A stretch of 54,193 nt of DNA from Candidatus Methylomirabilis sp. (GTDB taxonomy: Bacteria > Oederibacteriota > PGYV01 > DYJU01), in contig DYJU01000003.1 of assembly GCA_020722985.1 (NCBI GenBank), positions 1 through 54,193 on the forward strand. Reading direction: 5' to 3'. Position 1 is the first letter of the stretch. The number at the start of each line of letters is the position of its first letter. Shown here one piece after another: positions 35,667 through 43,518 of the stretch. The notes below the pieces were generated by a model, which was given only the letters and a program-made list of their open reading frames with translations, had not been told where the DNA came from and searched no databases. A program made the translations under genes and the position numbers.

Positions 35667-37667
35667 TTATAAATTAACTTCTACTCCTGCCATAACTTCC
35701 CTGCCGGGCATCGGGATTTTGTTTATTACCATATAATCTTTATTATCAAAAATGTTAGAAATATTTAAATTTATTAAAAAATTTTCATTTAATTCATGAA
35801 TAAAATAACCATTAAAAATATAATAATCTTTCATTAACCTTTTTTTCGTATCAAATCTAAAATCAACATACTCCCCATTTAAACCCACTCTTGCCTTATA
35901 TGGTAAAATTATTTCACAGAATCCTGTTATTTTATCTTCGGGACTGTATGGCAATTTTTCTCCTGTTTTCCCATCAATTGCATAAAGATAAGTATAATTA
36001 AAACCGGTATTAAAAAAATTAAACGGCATAAACTTAACTGATGTTTCAATACCAAATATACTGGCCGAATCAATATTCACAGGTTGACTTTTATCATAAC
36101 TCATATAATCTGTTTCAACCTGCCATTTTATTAAATCAACAACATCTTTTTTAAAAACACTTATTGATTCTGATATATTTTTATCTTTTTTGGTTAAGCC
36201 AGTTTCATAAGAATATGATTTTTCTGTTTTTAAATTTTTATTACCATATATTTCAGAAGTATAGGTAAATCCTCCACCAAAATCATATACTGTTTTTTCA
36301 TTCCAGAAAAGTTCCATTAAAGTCGGCGCTGAAAAACCATATTCTAATGTCCCAAAAATTTCTAAACCCTGGTCAAAAAGATATTTAATTCCTATACTTC
36401 CACTTTTTCCCTGACCAAAAAATTGATTATTATCTATCCTGCCAGAAGTATTTAAGGTTAACCTGTCAAAAAGAAAAAAGGTAATATTGGCAAAATAAGC
36501 ATTATTATTTACAGAATTCTCCCCTGCCTTTGTGCTGTTTAAACCCTGATTGGAAATTTCAAATCCTAAAATTCCTTTAAAAAAATCACCTTCCTCATAA
36601 AGTCCTGAAATTTGAATTAAATTTTCTTTTTTTATGTGCCTGTCATCTATACCAAAAGAAACATCTTTATAAATCAAATCTCCGCCTCTCATAAATCCGA
36701 ATGCTTTTAATTTAACCAAATTCAAATTTACAAATTCATTAAATCCAACGCCAAAGATCTCATCATATTGTTTTGCATCTGGGGTTGGTCCAAATTCATT
36801 ATAAGGTATGCTGTTATTTCTTTTCGCATAATATCCTGATACCTCAGTTAAACTATTTTCTGTGCCAAAACTTCCTTTAAAATTTGCATTTCTTTTTAAA
36901 TAATTGGAATTAATAAAATAACCATTTGACTTTTCTTCTGAACCAGAAATTGTGTAATCAAAATTAAAAATTTTATAATTACTTAATAGGACTAATTTTT
37001 GTGTATTATTTGATCCATAGCCCGCCTCACCCTTTATTAATCGCTTTTCTTTTTCTGCGCTTATTAGATTAATAACGCCTGCTGATGAATTAGCACCATA
37101 AATTGATGATAACCCTCCCTTTACAACTTCTATTTTATCAATTCCAGAAAGGTCTAGTAAAGAAAGATCCGTATCCTGAGTGCCTAAATCATTTACAGGA
37201 ATACCATTTATCAATATTAAACTCTGCCTTGAACCTGAGTTTCTTAAAGATAAAGTTGCAAGTGTATTTTTAGGGCCATATCGTCTTATATTAATTCCTG
37301 GCACATATTCTAAGACATCCTGAACACTCCCGGTATTTGTGTATCTTTTAAATTCACTATTCTCTATTTTACTAACACAGCGAGGTATTAATCCTATATT
37401 TTCTGTTATTTGCCCTGCTGAAACTATTACTTCTCCTATATCTTTATTTGATTTTTCCATATCAACTTCCTTTGGTTTAAATTCATAAATTCCAGTATTT
37501 TTAGGTTGTTGATAAGAAGGTTGCTGCAAATCTTTTCCAGTGGCTGGCTGTTTTTGGTCTGTTTCTCCGCTTTCATAGATTCCCTTGATAACATTGTAAT
37601 CCTCAGAATAAGAAAAAACATTTAAAACAAAAAACAAACTGAAAACTAAAAATAAAAATCTCTTCAT
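35667..37667 (-). CDS. btuB: TonB-dependent receptor, probably for cobalamin
   Basis: 666 residues, outer membrane. A signal peptide 'FLFLVFSLFFVLNVFS' is followed by a Gln/Lys linker and a TonB-box-like 'IGEVIVSAGQITE' near 77. The plug domain contains 'VQDVLEYVPGINIRRYGPKN', 'LRNSGSRQSLILINGIPVND' and 'DKIEVVKGGLSSIYGANSSAG'. A long beta barrel follows, ending 'GREVMAGVEVNL'. Its stop/start overlap with the ABC ATPase and the upstream riboswitch make cobalamin or a cobamide the likely substrate. TonB/ExbBD are not in the window. Confidence 0.9.
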   Translation of the reverse strand: MKRFLFLVFSLFFVLNVFSYSEDYNVIKGIYESGETDQKQPATGKDLQQPSYQQPKNTGIYEFKPKEVDMEKSNKDIGEVIVSAGQITENIGLIPRCVSKIENSEFKRYTNTGSVQDVLEYVPGINIRRYGPKNTLATLSLRNSGSRQSLILINGIPVNDLGTQDTDLSLLDLSGIDKIEVVKGGLSSIYGANSSAGVINLISAEKEKRLIKGEAGYGSNNTQKLVLLSNYKIFNFDYTISGSEEKSNGYFINSNYLKRNANFKGSFGTENSLTEVSGYYAKRNNSIPYNEFGPTPDAKQYDEIFGVGFNEFVNLNLVKLKAFGFMRGGDLIYKDVSFGIDDRHIKKENLIQISGLYEEGDFFKGILGFEISNQGLNSTKAGENSVNNNAYFANITFFLFDRLTLNTSGRIDNNQFFGQGKSGSIGIKYLFDQGLEIFGTLEYGFSAPTLMELFWNEKTVYDFGGGFTYTSEIYGNKNLKTEKSYSYETGLTKKDKNISESISVFKKDVVDLIKWQVETDYMSYDKSQPVNIDSASIFGIETSVKFMPFNFFNTGFNYTYLYAIDGKTGEKLPYSPEDKITGFCEIILPYKARVGLNGEYVDFRFDTKKRLMKDYYIFNGYFIHELNENFLINLNISNIFDNKDYMVINKIPMPGREVMAGVEVNL

Positions 37668-38470
37668 CTTTTACCTCCTTTTGTTTTGTTTTTATAAAAA
37701 ATAAAAATATTTGTTTTATTTGTAACAGGATTTTTACCTATTTTAAAATTATTTATTTTATAAATATTTTTAATTAAATTTTTATTCAAAACTTCGTTTA
37801 TTTTACCTGATTTTATTATATTGCCGTTATTTAATAAGATAATTTTATCGCAAATTTCAGAAGCTAAATTTATATCATGCAATACCAGCAAAATGGTTTT
37901 GCCATTTCCTTTTAACTCATTTAATATATTTACAAGTTCTATCTGATGTAAAATATCTAAATATGCAAGAGGTTCATCAAGTATAATAAAATCCGAATTC
38001 TGACATATAGCCCTTGCTATTAAAACTATTCTTTTTTCGCCACCGCTTAACATGAAAAATTTCTTATCTTTCTTTTCTAATAAATTAAATTTTATCAATA
38101 AATCTTTAACTATTTTTTTATCATTTTCACTGAAAAATCCGATACTATTTGAAAAAGGCCTTCTACCCATAAAAATTATCTCTTCCACTGTATAATCAAA
38201 TAACCCTTCAAATATCTGGGGGATATAAGAAATTTTTTTTGCTTTTTCTATTGCTGATAATTCTTTAATATTTTTTTCATTAACCCAAATTACACCTGAA
38301 AAATTTTCAATTATTCCACATAAAATTTTAGAAACAGTCGTTTTCCCGGCTCCATTCGGTCCTATCAAAGCAGCGATTTCCCCTTTTTCTATTTCAAAAT
38401 TAATATTATTTAATTTAAAACCATTATTTTTATAAGTAAAATTTAAATTTTTTACTTTTATAAAATTCAT
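37664..38470 (-). CDS. btuD: Cobalamin ABC transporter ATPase
   Basis: 268 residues. Walker A 'LIGPNGAGKTTVSKIL' near 36, Q-loop 'SYIPQIFEG' near 80, signature 'LSGGEKRIVLIARAI' near 140, and Walker B 'FIILDEPLAYLD' near 161. Family: FecE/BtuD. It overlaps btuC upstream and btuB downstream by 4 bases each. Confidence 0.92.
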   Translation of the reverse strand: MNFIKVKNLNFTYKNNGFKLNNINFEIEKGEIAALIGPNGAGKTTVSKILCGIIENFSGVIWVNEKNIKELSAIEKAKKISYIPQIFEGLFDYTVEEIIFMGRRPFSNSIGFFSENDKKIVKDLLIKFNLLEKKDKKFFMLSGGEKRIVLIARAICQNSDFIILDEPLAYLDILHQIELVNILNELKGNGKTILLVLHDINLASEICDKIILLNNGNIIKSGKINEVLNKNLIKNIYKINNFKIGKNPVTNKTNIFIFYKNKTKGGKR

Positions 38471-39441
38471 ATTTTTTTCCTTTTTAAAATAAGAAAAATA
38501 AAAACAGGCGCTCCAATTAATCCTGTAATTATACCAACAGGTATTTCACCAGGCAAAAATAAAGAACGAGCAAGTGTATCAGAAATCAATAAAAATAACC
38601 CTCCTCCTAAAAATGATGCTGGCAATAGAAATCTGGCATCATTTCCAATAAAATATCTCATGATATGCGGAATAACAAGCCCAATAAAACCAATAACACC
38701 ACTTAAAGAAACACAAAAAGCAACTATCAAACTTGATAGAGCAAAATAATAGAATTTTATGAACTCCACATTAACCCCTAATGTTTTTGCTTCTTCTTCA
38801 CCTAAGGAGAGTATATTTAAATCATAAGAAAATATAAATGATAATAAAAAAACAATTAATAAAAAAATAAAAGTAATATTAATATATATACTTTTCATAC
38901 TTGATAAATCTCCCATTAACCAGAACATTACTTTTATCAAATCTTTATTAAAAATAGCAGAGAGCAACATAACAATAGATGATAAAAATGATCCTGTAAT
39001 AACCCCAATAAGCAATAAAGAAATTATATTGATTTTCCCATCTGCCAGAGAAATCCTGTATACAAAAAGCATTGTTAAAAGTGAAGTTAAAAAAGCCAGA
39101 AAAGTTATATTACTGAATCCTGCTATTATGCCAATGGATGCGCCCAATGCTGCACCTGATGAAATACCAGTGATAAAAGGATCTGCAAGCGGATTTTTTA
39201 AAATACTCTGTAGAATAACTCCACTTATTGCAAGTAACCCACCTATAAAAATACTTAATAAAATTCTGGGCAATCTTATTTCCAGTATTATTGTTTTAAC
39301 GTCACCATCTATATTTTTATTTAAAATGTTTGATATGATTTCATTATAACCAATATTTATACTCCCTATTTTTATTGTCCAAAAAAAAGAAAAAATAAGT
39401 ACAAAAAACAAAACAGATAAAAAAATAATTTTATTTTTCAT
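38467..39441 (-). CDS. btuC: Cobalamin ABC transporter permease
   Basis: 324 residues, FecCD family with about ten membrane segments. 'RLPRILLSIFIGGLLAISG' near 55 and 'LQSILKNPLADPFITGISSG' near 75 are typical. 'LSLGEEEAKTLGV' near 215 is the ATPase-coupling loop, and 'VIGFIGLVIPHIMRYFIG' near 250 also fits. It overlaps btuF upstream by 11 bases. Confidence 0.92.
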   Translation of the reverse strand: MKNKIIFLSVLFFVLIFSFFWTIKIGSINIGYNEIISNILNKNIDGDVKTIILEIRLPRILLSIFIGGLLAISGVILQSILKNPLADPFITGISSGAALGASIGIIAGFSNITFLAFLTSLLTMLFVYRISLADGKINIISLLLIGVITGSFLSSIVMLLSAIFNKDLIKVMFWLMGDLSSMKSIYINITFIFLLIVFLLSFIFSYDLNILSLGEEEAKTLGVNVEFIKFYYFALSSLIVAFCVSLSGVIGFIGLVIPHIMRYFIGNDARFLLPASFLGGGLFLLISDTLARSLFLPGEIPVGIITGLIGAPVFIFLILKRKKI

Positions 39442-40261
39442 AATCCATACTCTTGTATATTCTATAAAGAAAATTTATGGCTTCAATAATTCTTGGGCCA
39501 GGTCTTAAAAAAATATCCTGTTTTTCTTTTTGTAAAATATAAATTTTATCTTTGAATTTTTTTAAAATAAAATTATTATTTTCTGGTTCATAAAATAAAA
39601 TTATTACTTCTGGAGATTTTTTTAAAATTTCTTCTTTTGATATTTTGGGATATTCTGATATTGTATTTTTAAAAATATTTTCACCACCAGCAAACTCAAC
39701 AATATCATTTATAAAAGAACTTCCACCTATTGCCATTTCTGGATTTCCCCATAATTCAAGATAAGTTTTTATCTTTTTTTTTGTATTTTTAACTTTTAAA
39801 TGACTTTTAAATTCTTTTATTTTATTGCAATTACCATCTAATAATTTACATAATAATTCCATATTTTTTATAATACCATTTATATTTTCAGGATATAAAA
39901 CAATAACCCCTATTTTTAATTCTTCTAATTTTTTTATTGCCTTTTTTTGTATTCCACCACCGGAAATAACAATATCAGGTTTTAATTTAACTATTGTCTC
40001 AATATCTGGATTTAAAAATGTTCCTGCCTTTTTTTTATTTTTGGTGTCCGGAGGGAAATCACAATTTTCTGATACAGCAATTAATTTATCCTGAGCACCT
40101 AAAAAATAAATTATTTCAGTATGTGCCGGAGATAAACTAATAATCCTTTTTACAGTGTTTTTTATTTCTATGCTTCTTTTTACGTCATCGGTAATTAAAA
40201 TTGCAAAAATATTGTTTAAAAATATTAAAAATTGTATAAATAAAATAACCCTTTTCATCAA
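39431..40261 (-). CDS. btuF: Cobalamin-binding periplasmic protein
   Basis: 276 residues, cluster A-II binding protein with a signal peptide ('VILFIQFLIFLNNIFA'). 'KRIISLSPAHTEIIYFLGAQ' near 37 and 'DIETIVKLKPDIVISGGGIQ' near 84 are typical of BtuF, as is 'GGSSFINDIVEFAGGENIF' near 175. It overlaps cobO by 4 bases. Confidence 0.9.
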   Translation of the reverse strand: MMKRVILFIQFLIFLNNIFAILITDDVKRSIEIKNTVKRIISLSPAHTEIIYFLGAQDKLIAVSENCDFPPDTKNKKKAGTFLNPDIETIVKLKPDIVISGGGIQKKAIKKLEELKIGVIVLYPENINGIIKNMELLCKLLDGNCNKIKEFKSHLKVKNTKKKIKTYLELWGNPEMAIGGSSFINDIVEFAGGENIFKNTISEYPKISKEEILKKSPEVIILFYEPENNNFILKKFKDKIYILQKEKQDIFLRPGPRIIEAINFLYRIYKSMDYEK

Positions 40262-40794
40262 TATTCAATTCCTTTTCTTGCAAAAATTTTCTTATTAAAA
40301 TAATGTTTTTTATTTTTAATTACAGAAACAAGATCTGCTATTTTTATCAAATCCCTATCTGCATCTCTTCCAGTTATAATTATTTCAACAAATTCGGGTT
40401 TTTTTAAAAGATTTTTAATGATTGAATTTTTATCAACCAATTTTAAATTTAAAAGATAAGTAAATTCATCAAGTATCACGACATCAAATTTTTTAGATGA
40501 AATAATTTTAAATACCTTTGATATATCTTTATTTACCTTTTCTTTTAGTTTTTCACTATTTAAATTTTTGTTAAAAAATGGGGCTTCCTGATTAAATCTT
40601 ATAAATTTAATATTTTTGATTCTTTTTAAAATTTTTTCCTCACTTATCTGGAAATTACCTTTTTTTAAAAATTGGCAAAAAAATACTTTTAAATTAGCGC
40701 CTGCTGCCCTTATTGCCAATCCTGCTGCTGCCGTTGTCTTCCCTTTGCCATTACCTGTATAAACCTGAATAAAACCTTTTTTTAATTTCATCAT
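40258..40794 (-). CDS. cobO: Corrinoid adenosyltransferase
   Basis: Transfers adenosyl from ATP to cob(I)alamin, making the coenzyme form from imported corrinoid. 178 residues of the CobA/BtuR family. The P-loop 'VYTGNGKGKTTAAAGLAIRA' is near 12, 'FCQFLKKGNF' near 39, and 'DVVILDEFTYLLNLKLVD' near 104. The start lies right at the cobC stop. Gene symbols cobA, btuR and cobO are used for the same activity. Confidence 0.93.
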   Translation of the reverse strand: MMKLKKGFIQVYTGNGKGKTTAAAGLAIRAAGANLKVFFCQFLKKGNFQISEEKILKRIKNIKFIRFNQEAPFFNKNLNSEKLKEKVNKDISKVFKIISSKKFDVVILDEFTYLLNLKLVDKNSIIKNLLKKPEFVEIIITGRDADRDLIKIADLVSVIKNKKHYFNKKIFARKGIEY

Positions 40795-41400
40795 TTAAAT
40801 TCCTTTTATATGTAATTTAACCTTTTCTCTATCTTTTTTGCTTAAATGACATAATGAATTTAAACCAGGTACAAATGTAAAATTTTTCTTTTCATCATAA
40901 AAAATTTCTGAAATAGAAGCATTGTATATACGGATTCTTTTATATTCTTTTAAATTAAGAGCAAACGAAATAAAAGCTCTGACAACTCCTCCATGAGTTA
41001 CAACTAAAACATTTTTATATTTATATTTATTTAAAATATTTTTAAATATTTTTTTTAATCTTGCGAAAAATTCTTTATCCTTTTCACCATCAAATTTTTC
41101 CCTTGAAAAGAATAAATTATAATCTTTGCCTTCTAAACTGCTATAATTCCTTTCCCTTAATAATTTTGATTTTATAATTTCACCTTTAAATTTAATTTCT
41201 TTTTTTATTTTCTCAGCAGTCTTATATGCTCTTCTTAAATCACTTGATAAAATTACATCTATTTTTTTATCTTTAAAATATTTTCCTATCCTTTTCGCCT
41301 GATTTTCTCCATTTTTATTTAATTCAGTATCGCTATGTCCCTGAAATAAAAATTTATTATTCCATTCTGTTTCACCATGCCTTATAAGATAAATAATCAT
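40795..41400 (-). CDS. cobC: Histidine phosphatase, probably alpha-ribazole phosphatase
   Basis: 201 residues of the phosphoglycerate-mutase-like superfamily. The phospho-His motif 'YLIRHGETEWNNKFLFQGH' starts at residue 4, 'RERNYSSLEGKDY' is near 86, and the second His lies in 'VVTHGGVVRAF' near 134. Superfamily members do many jobs; being first in a B12-riboswitch operon beside cobO and btuFCD makes CobC-type activity (alpha-ribazole-phosphate, lower ligand assembly) the best guess. AAGGAGA precedes the ATG. cobS/cobT are absent here. Confidence 0.75.
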   Translation of the reverse strand: MIIYLIRHGETEWNNKFLFQGHSDTELNKNGENQAKRIGKYFKDKKIDVILSSDLRRAYKTAEKIKKEIKFKGEIIKSKLLRERNYSSLEGKDYNLFFSREKFDGEKDKEFFARLKKIFKNILNKYKYKNVLVVTHGGVVRAFISFALNLKEYKRIRIYNASISEIFYDEKKNFTFVPGLNSLCHLSKKDREKVKLHIKGI

Positions 41401-41412
41401 AAATAAATTCTC

Positions 41413-41446
41413 CTTAAAATAATAAAACCCGGCAGCCTTCGCCGGG
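41413..41446 (-). terminator. Riboswitch-controlled terminator
   Basis: CCCGGC/GCCGGG stem (41428-41446) with a loop that contains GCGAAGG, followed on the minus strand by TTTTATTATTTT. It stands between the cobalamin aptamer and cobC. The GCGAAGG part is complementary to CCTTCGC at 41495-41501, which can form a competing antiterminator. Confidence 0.85.
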
Positions 41447-41487
41447 TATTTTTTATTTTAAATTAACATATCTAAAAAACTTTCTTC

Positions 41488-41604
41488 CCTTTACGCGAAG
41501 GTACTTACCGGATTTAATGATAGACCGGGCTTATCGTTTTATTACAAAACGCATTACCGTTGCGCGACAGCGCTCCGAATCTCACAGAGACTTCCTTCAT
41601 TAAA
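41488..41604 (-). promoter_or_regulatory. Compact cobalamin riboswitch
   Basis: A perfect 8-bp closing stem (TTTAATGA at 41597-41604 with TCATTAAA at 41513-41520) encloses the conserved core. That core includes 'CTGTGAGATTC', 'GCGCTGTCGCGCAACGGTAA' and 'AAGCCCGGTCTA', and a small hairpin CGTTTT-GTAAT-AAAACG. Beyond the closing stem, CCTT[CGCGTA]AAGG (41488-41501) can form a hairpin whose CGCG loop could kiss the CGCG in the aptamer loop. At about 92 bases the aptamer is short and lacks the peripheral arms of the classical type, which suggests a class II-like variant. It precedes a B12 salvage operon, which fits its role. Confidence 0.88.
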
Positions 41605-41616
41605 TCAGTTATAAAA

Positions 41617-41645
41617 ATTTTAAAATATTTTTTTATTTATGTCAA
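41617..41645 (-). promoter_or_regulatory. Promoter of the cobalamin operon
   Basis: TTGACA, 17 bases, TAAAAT on the minus strand, placing the transcript start just upstream of the riboswitch. The left end of MITE copy 7 begins 13 bases upstream of the -35. Confidence 0.75.
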
Positions 41646-41658
41646 CTGTTTTTATAAT

Positions 41659-41977
41659 ATAATAATTTAGCCACTTGTAGCCCAAAATTGCTCCATAAAT
41701 AAATTTTTTTATTTTGTCATTTTAAAGTCAGGCAAACAAGCCCCTTTGTCTTCTATTTCCCCGTTCTTTGAGCCTGACAAAGCAATCTTGCTTTTATATC
41801 CGATCGCCTTTTTATCTTGTCTTCTTTCGTTTTTCAACTGCCAGATTGCTTCGTCGGACTTCTCATATTTTCCCTTCTATATTCCTCTCTTTCGGCTTCC
41901 TAAGAATGACACGGTCAAGTGTTTCCTTACTGGTAGCCACATTTTTATAAGTTTCCTCCCGTTGACTGAACTATTAT
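41659..41977 (+). mobile_element. MITE-like element, copy 7
   Basis: Left end 'ATAATAATTTAGCCACTTG', right end 'GACTGAACTATTAT', both slightly changed. The internal blocks 'AAAGTCAGGCAAACAAG', 'GAGCCTGACAAAGCAATC' and 'CTGCCAGATTGCTTCG' are intact. It lies between the B12 promoter and an IS66-type relic. No target duplication is seen. ORF-track frames 41746-41979 and 41768-41950 are inside it and are not genes. Confidence 0.8.
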
Positions 41978-42288
41978 AATACCGCAGAAATGCAATTAAG
42001 ACCTAATGTCATATTGAGAAAATTAACTTTTCGAAAATAGATCTGAAATTGTTGAAAATAACTATAAAATCTTAATGGATATAATTCAAACTGCCAGAAA
42101 GAATAACATCAATCCTTTACATATTCTTATTTCGTTAGCTACTAAATCTAACAATCCATCCCTTCCCTCTCTTAAAATGCAATAGCATCCGCAATGGTGC
42201 TATCTCACAAACTAATTAAAAATAGTTTTTTATTTTATCCTGTTGACATTTTATATATTGGTTTTACTCCTGATTGCTGAACTATTAC
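41978..42288 (+). pseudogene. IS66-type transposase C-terminus with right terminal repeat
   Basis: Across one or two frameshifts the plus strand encodes 'RPNVILRKLTF' and then 'RSEIVENNYKILMDIIQTAR' followed by 'KNNINPLHILISLATKS', stopping at 42185. This is the layout of the last 60-70 residues of IS66-family TnpC proteins (RPxVxxRK...RSE...SxIQTAxxNxINPxxYL). About 100 bases later the sequence ends in TTGCTGAACTATTAC (42274-42288), which is nearly the right terminus of the MITE family. A small hairpin (ATAGCA...TGCTAT, 42182-42205) lies in between. I read this as the 3' remains of the autonomous partner of the MITEs. Confidence 0.6.
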
Positions 42289-42343
42289 TCTAACTCAGAT
42301 AAAAAATCAAATTCTAAAATTAAAAAAAAGAAAAACCGTTTAA

Positions 42344-43510
42344 TCATGTTCTATATTTTTTGATTAAGTCTGGATTATTTTTATATCCTTTACAAAGTTC
42401 TTTAATCGGACAATCTTCACATTTAGGATTTTCGTGATTAAAACAGAAATTCGTACCTATATATACTAACCCATCATCTAATTCTCCAATGCCATAACCA
42501 GTCCCCAATAATAAAGCATTCGGTACTTGTTGGATTTCTATTGTTTGGGGTTTTTTTTTGGTACAAAGATATTCAGCACAAATAGTTTTATATCTTTCAA
42601 ATAGTTTATTGTCCTGTAGTGCCACATCGGACTTTTTCCCTCTGATATTAGTAACTCTGATATAATTTAATCCGCCTTTGCCTTTTCCTTTTTGAATTAC
42701 TTCCCATTTTTCATAGTCATTGATACTTGCCCAGGTTAATAAAAAACCCGTTCGAAAAAATATACGACCAGCATTACTATCAAAAGGTATTTCAAAAGAT
42801 AAATTTTGCCAACCTTTATCCTGTCTTTTTACTAACCTAAAGCTATAGACATACCATTTTACAAAGAGATGTCCTGCTTTATCCCCAATTGCTTTACCAA
42901 GTCCATATCGTTCATTATCTTTAATTGCCTTGCTCATTAACTCAGCAGATTTGAATTCTTCCAAATAATCAACAAGATTCCTTGCATCTTTTTCTAAAAT
43001 TAAAGAAACACATAATGGAACGCCTCAACGAAACACTGCATAATTTAAAACCTGTTTGGAGTTATTCATAAATAAATTGTATTTTTCTGGATTAGATTGA
43101 TTTTCCTTAGCCCATATAGGTGCGTGCACCTTTTTAACACCTTCATGCACAGTGCAAATTTTATCTATAGAAATATTCAATTCTTTGAAAAAGTCCAGTG
43201 GACGATGGAATATTCTAATTTCTTTTTTATAAAGTTCATTAGTAACCTTTATCAGCATTTGACGAAGTCCTTCAATATCAGGGCCCTGGTCTAATACCGC
43301 ATTTAATAACAAAAATCTGGCGATCAACTCACGGCGTGTCCATGGTCCATCTTGTTTGTCCAATTCTTGTATAATCAGGTTCTTGTTATTATCAAAAAAA
43401 TGATTAAAAGGTTCTATCAAATGTATATCTGGTTTGGCACCATATTTCCTACCTATTTTGGCAATGGTAATTAAAAATTCCTGCTCTTGTTTTATAATGT
43501 CTAATGGCAT
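42344..43510 (-). pseudogene. HhH-GPD/FeS DNA glycosylase-like gene split by in-frame TGA
   Basis: The ORFs 43510-43025 and 42964-42344 are in the same frame, separated only by a TGA (43027-43025) and twenty open codons ('GVPLCVSLILEKDARNLVDY'). Together they make a protein of about 388 residues. The second part has 'GLGKAIGDKAGHLF', where the Lys aligns with the lyase Lys of endonuclease III, and 'FEIPFDSNAGRIFFRTGFL', which has the catalytic-Asp pattern of helix-hairpin-helix glycosylases. It also has a Cys cluster C-x7-C-x2-C-x5-C ('CFNHENPKCEDCPIKELC') like the 4Fe-4S loop of that family. The first part ('RRELIARFLLLNAVLDQGPD') is unassigned. TGA is a normal stop in this genome, so this is probably a recent nonsense mutation. 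It lies 8 bases after a DNA methyltransferase gene. Alternatively the C-terminal piece starts at TTG 42964 and works alone. Confidence 0.6.
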
Positions 43511-43518
43511 AATTTTAC

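Noticed and set aside
42344-42964. Treating this as an independent gene
   Set aside because: Its TTG start has no clear ribosome site and the same frame is open for 20 codons upstream to the TGA, continuing from the preceding ORF. One broken gene is the simpler reading.
43025-43027. TGA as selenocysteine or as a reassigned codon
   Set aside because: Other genes in the window stop at TGA, and no SECIS-like hairpin is evident right after the codon.
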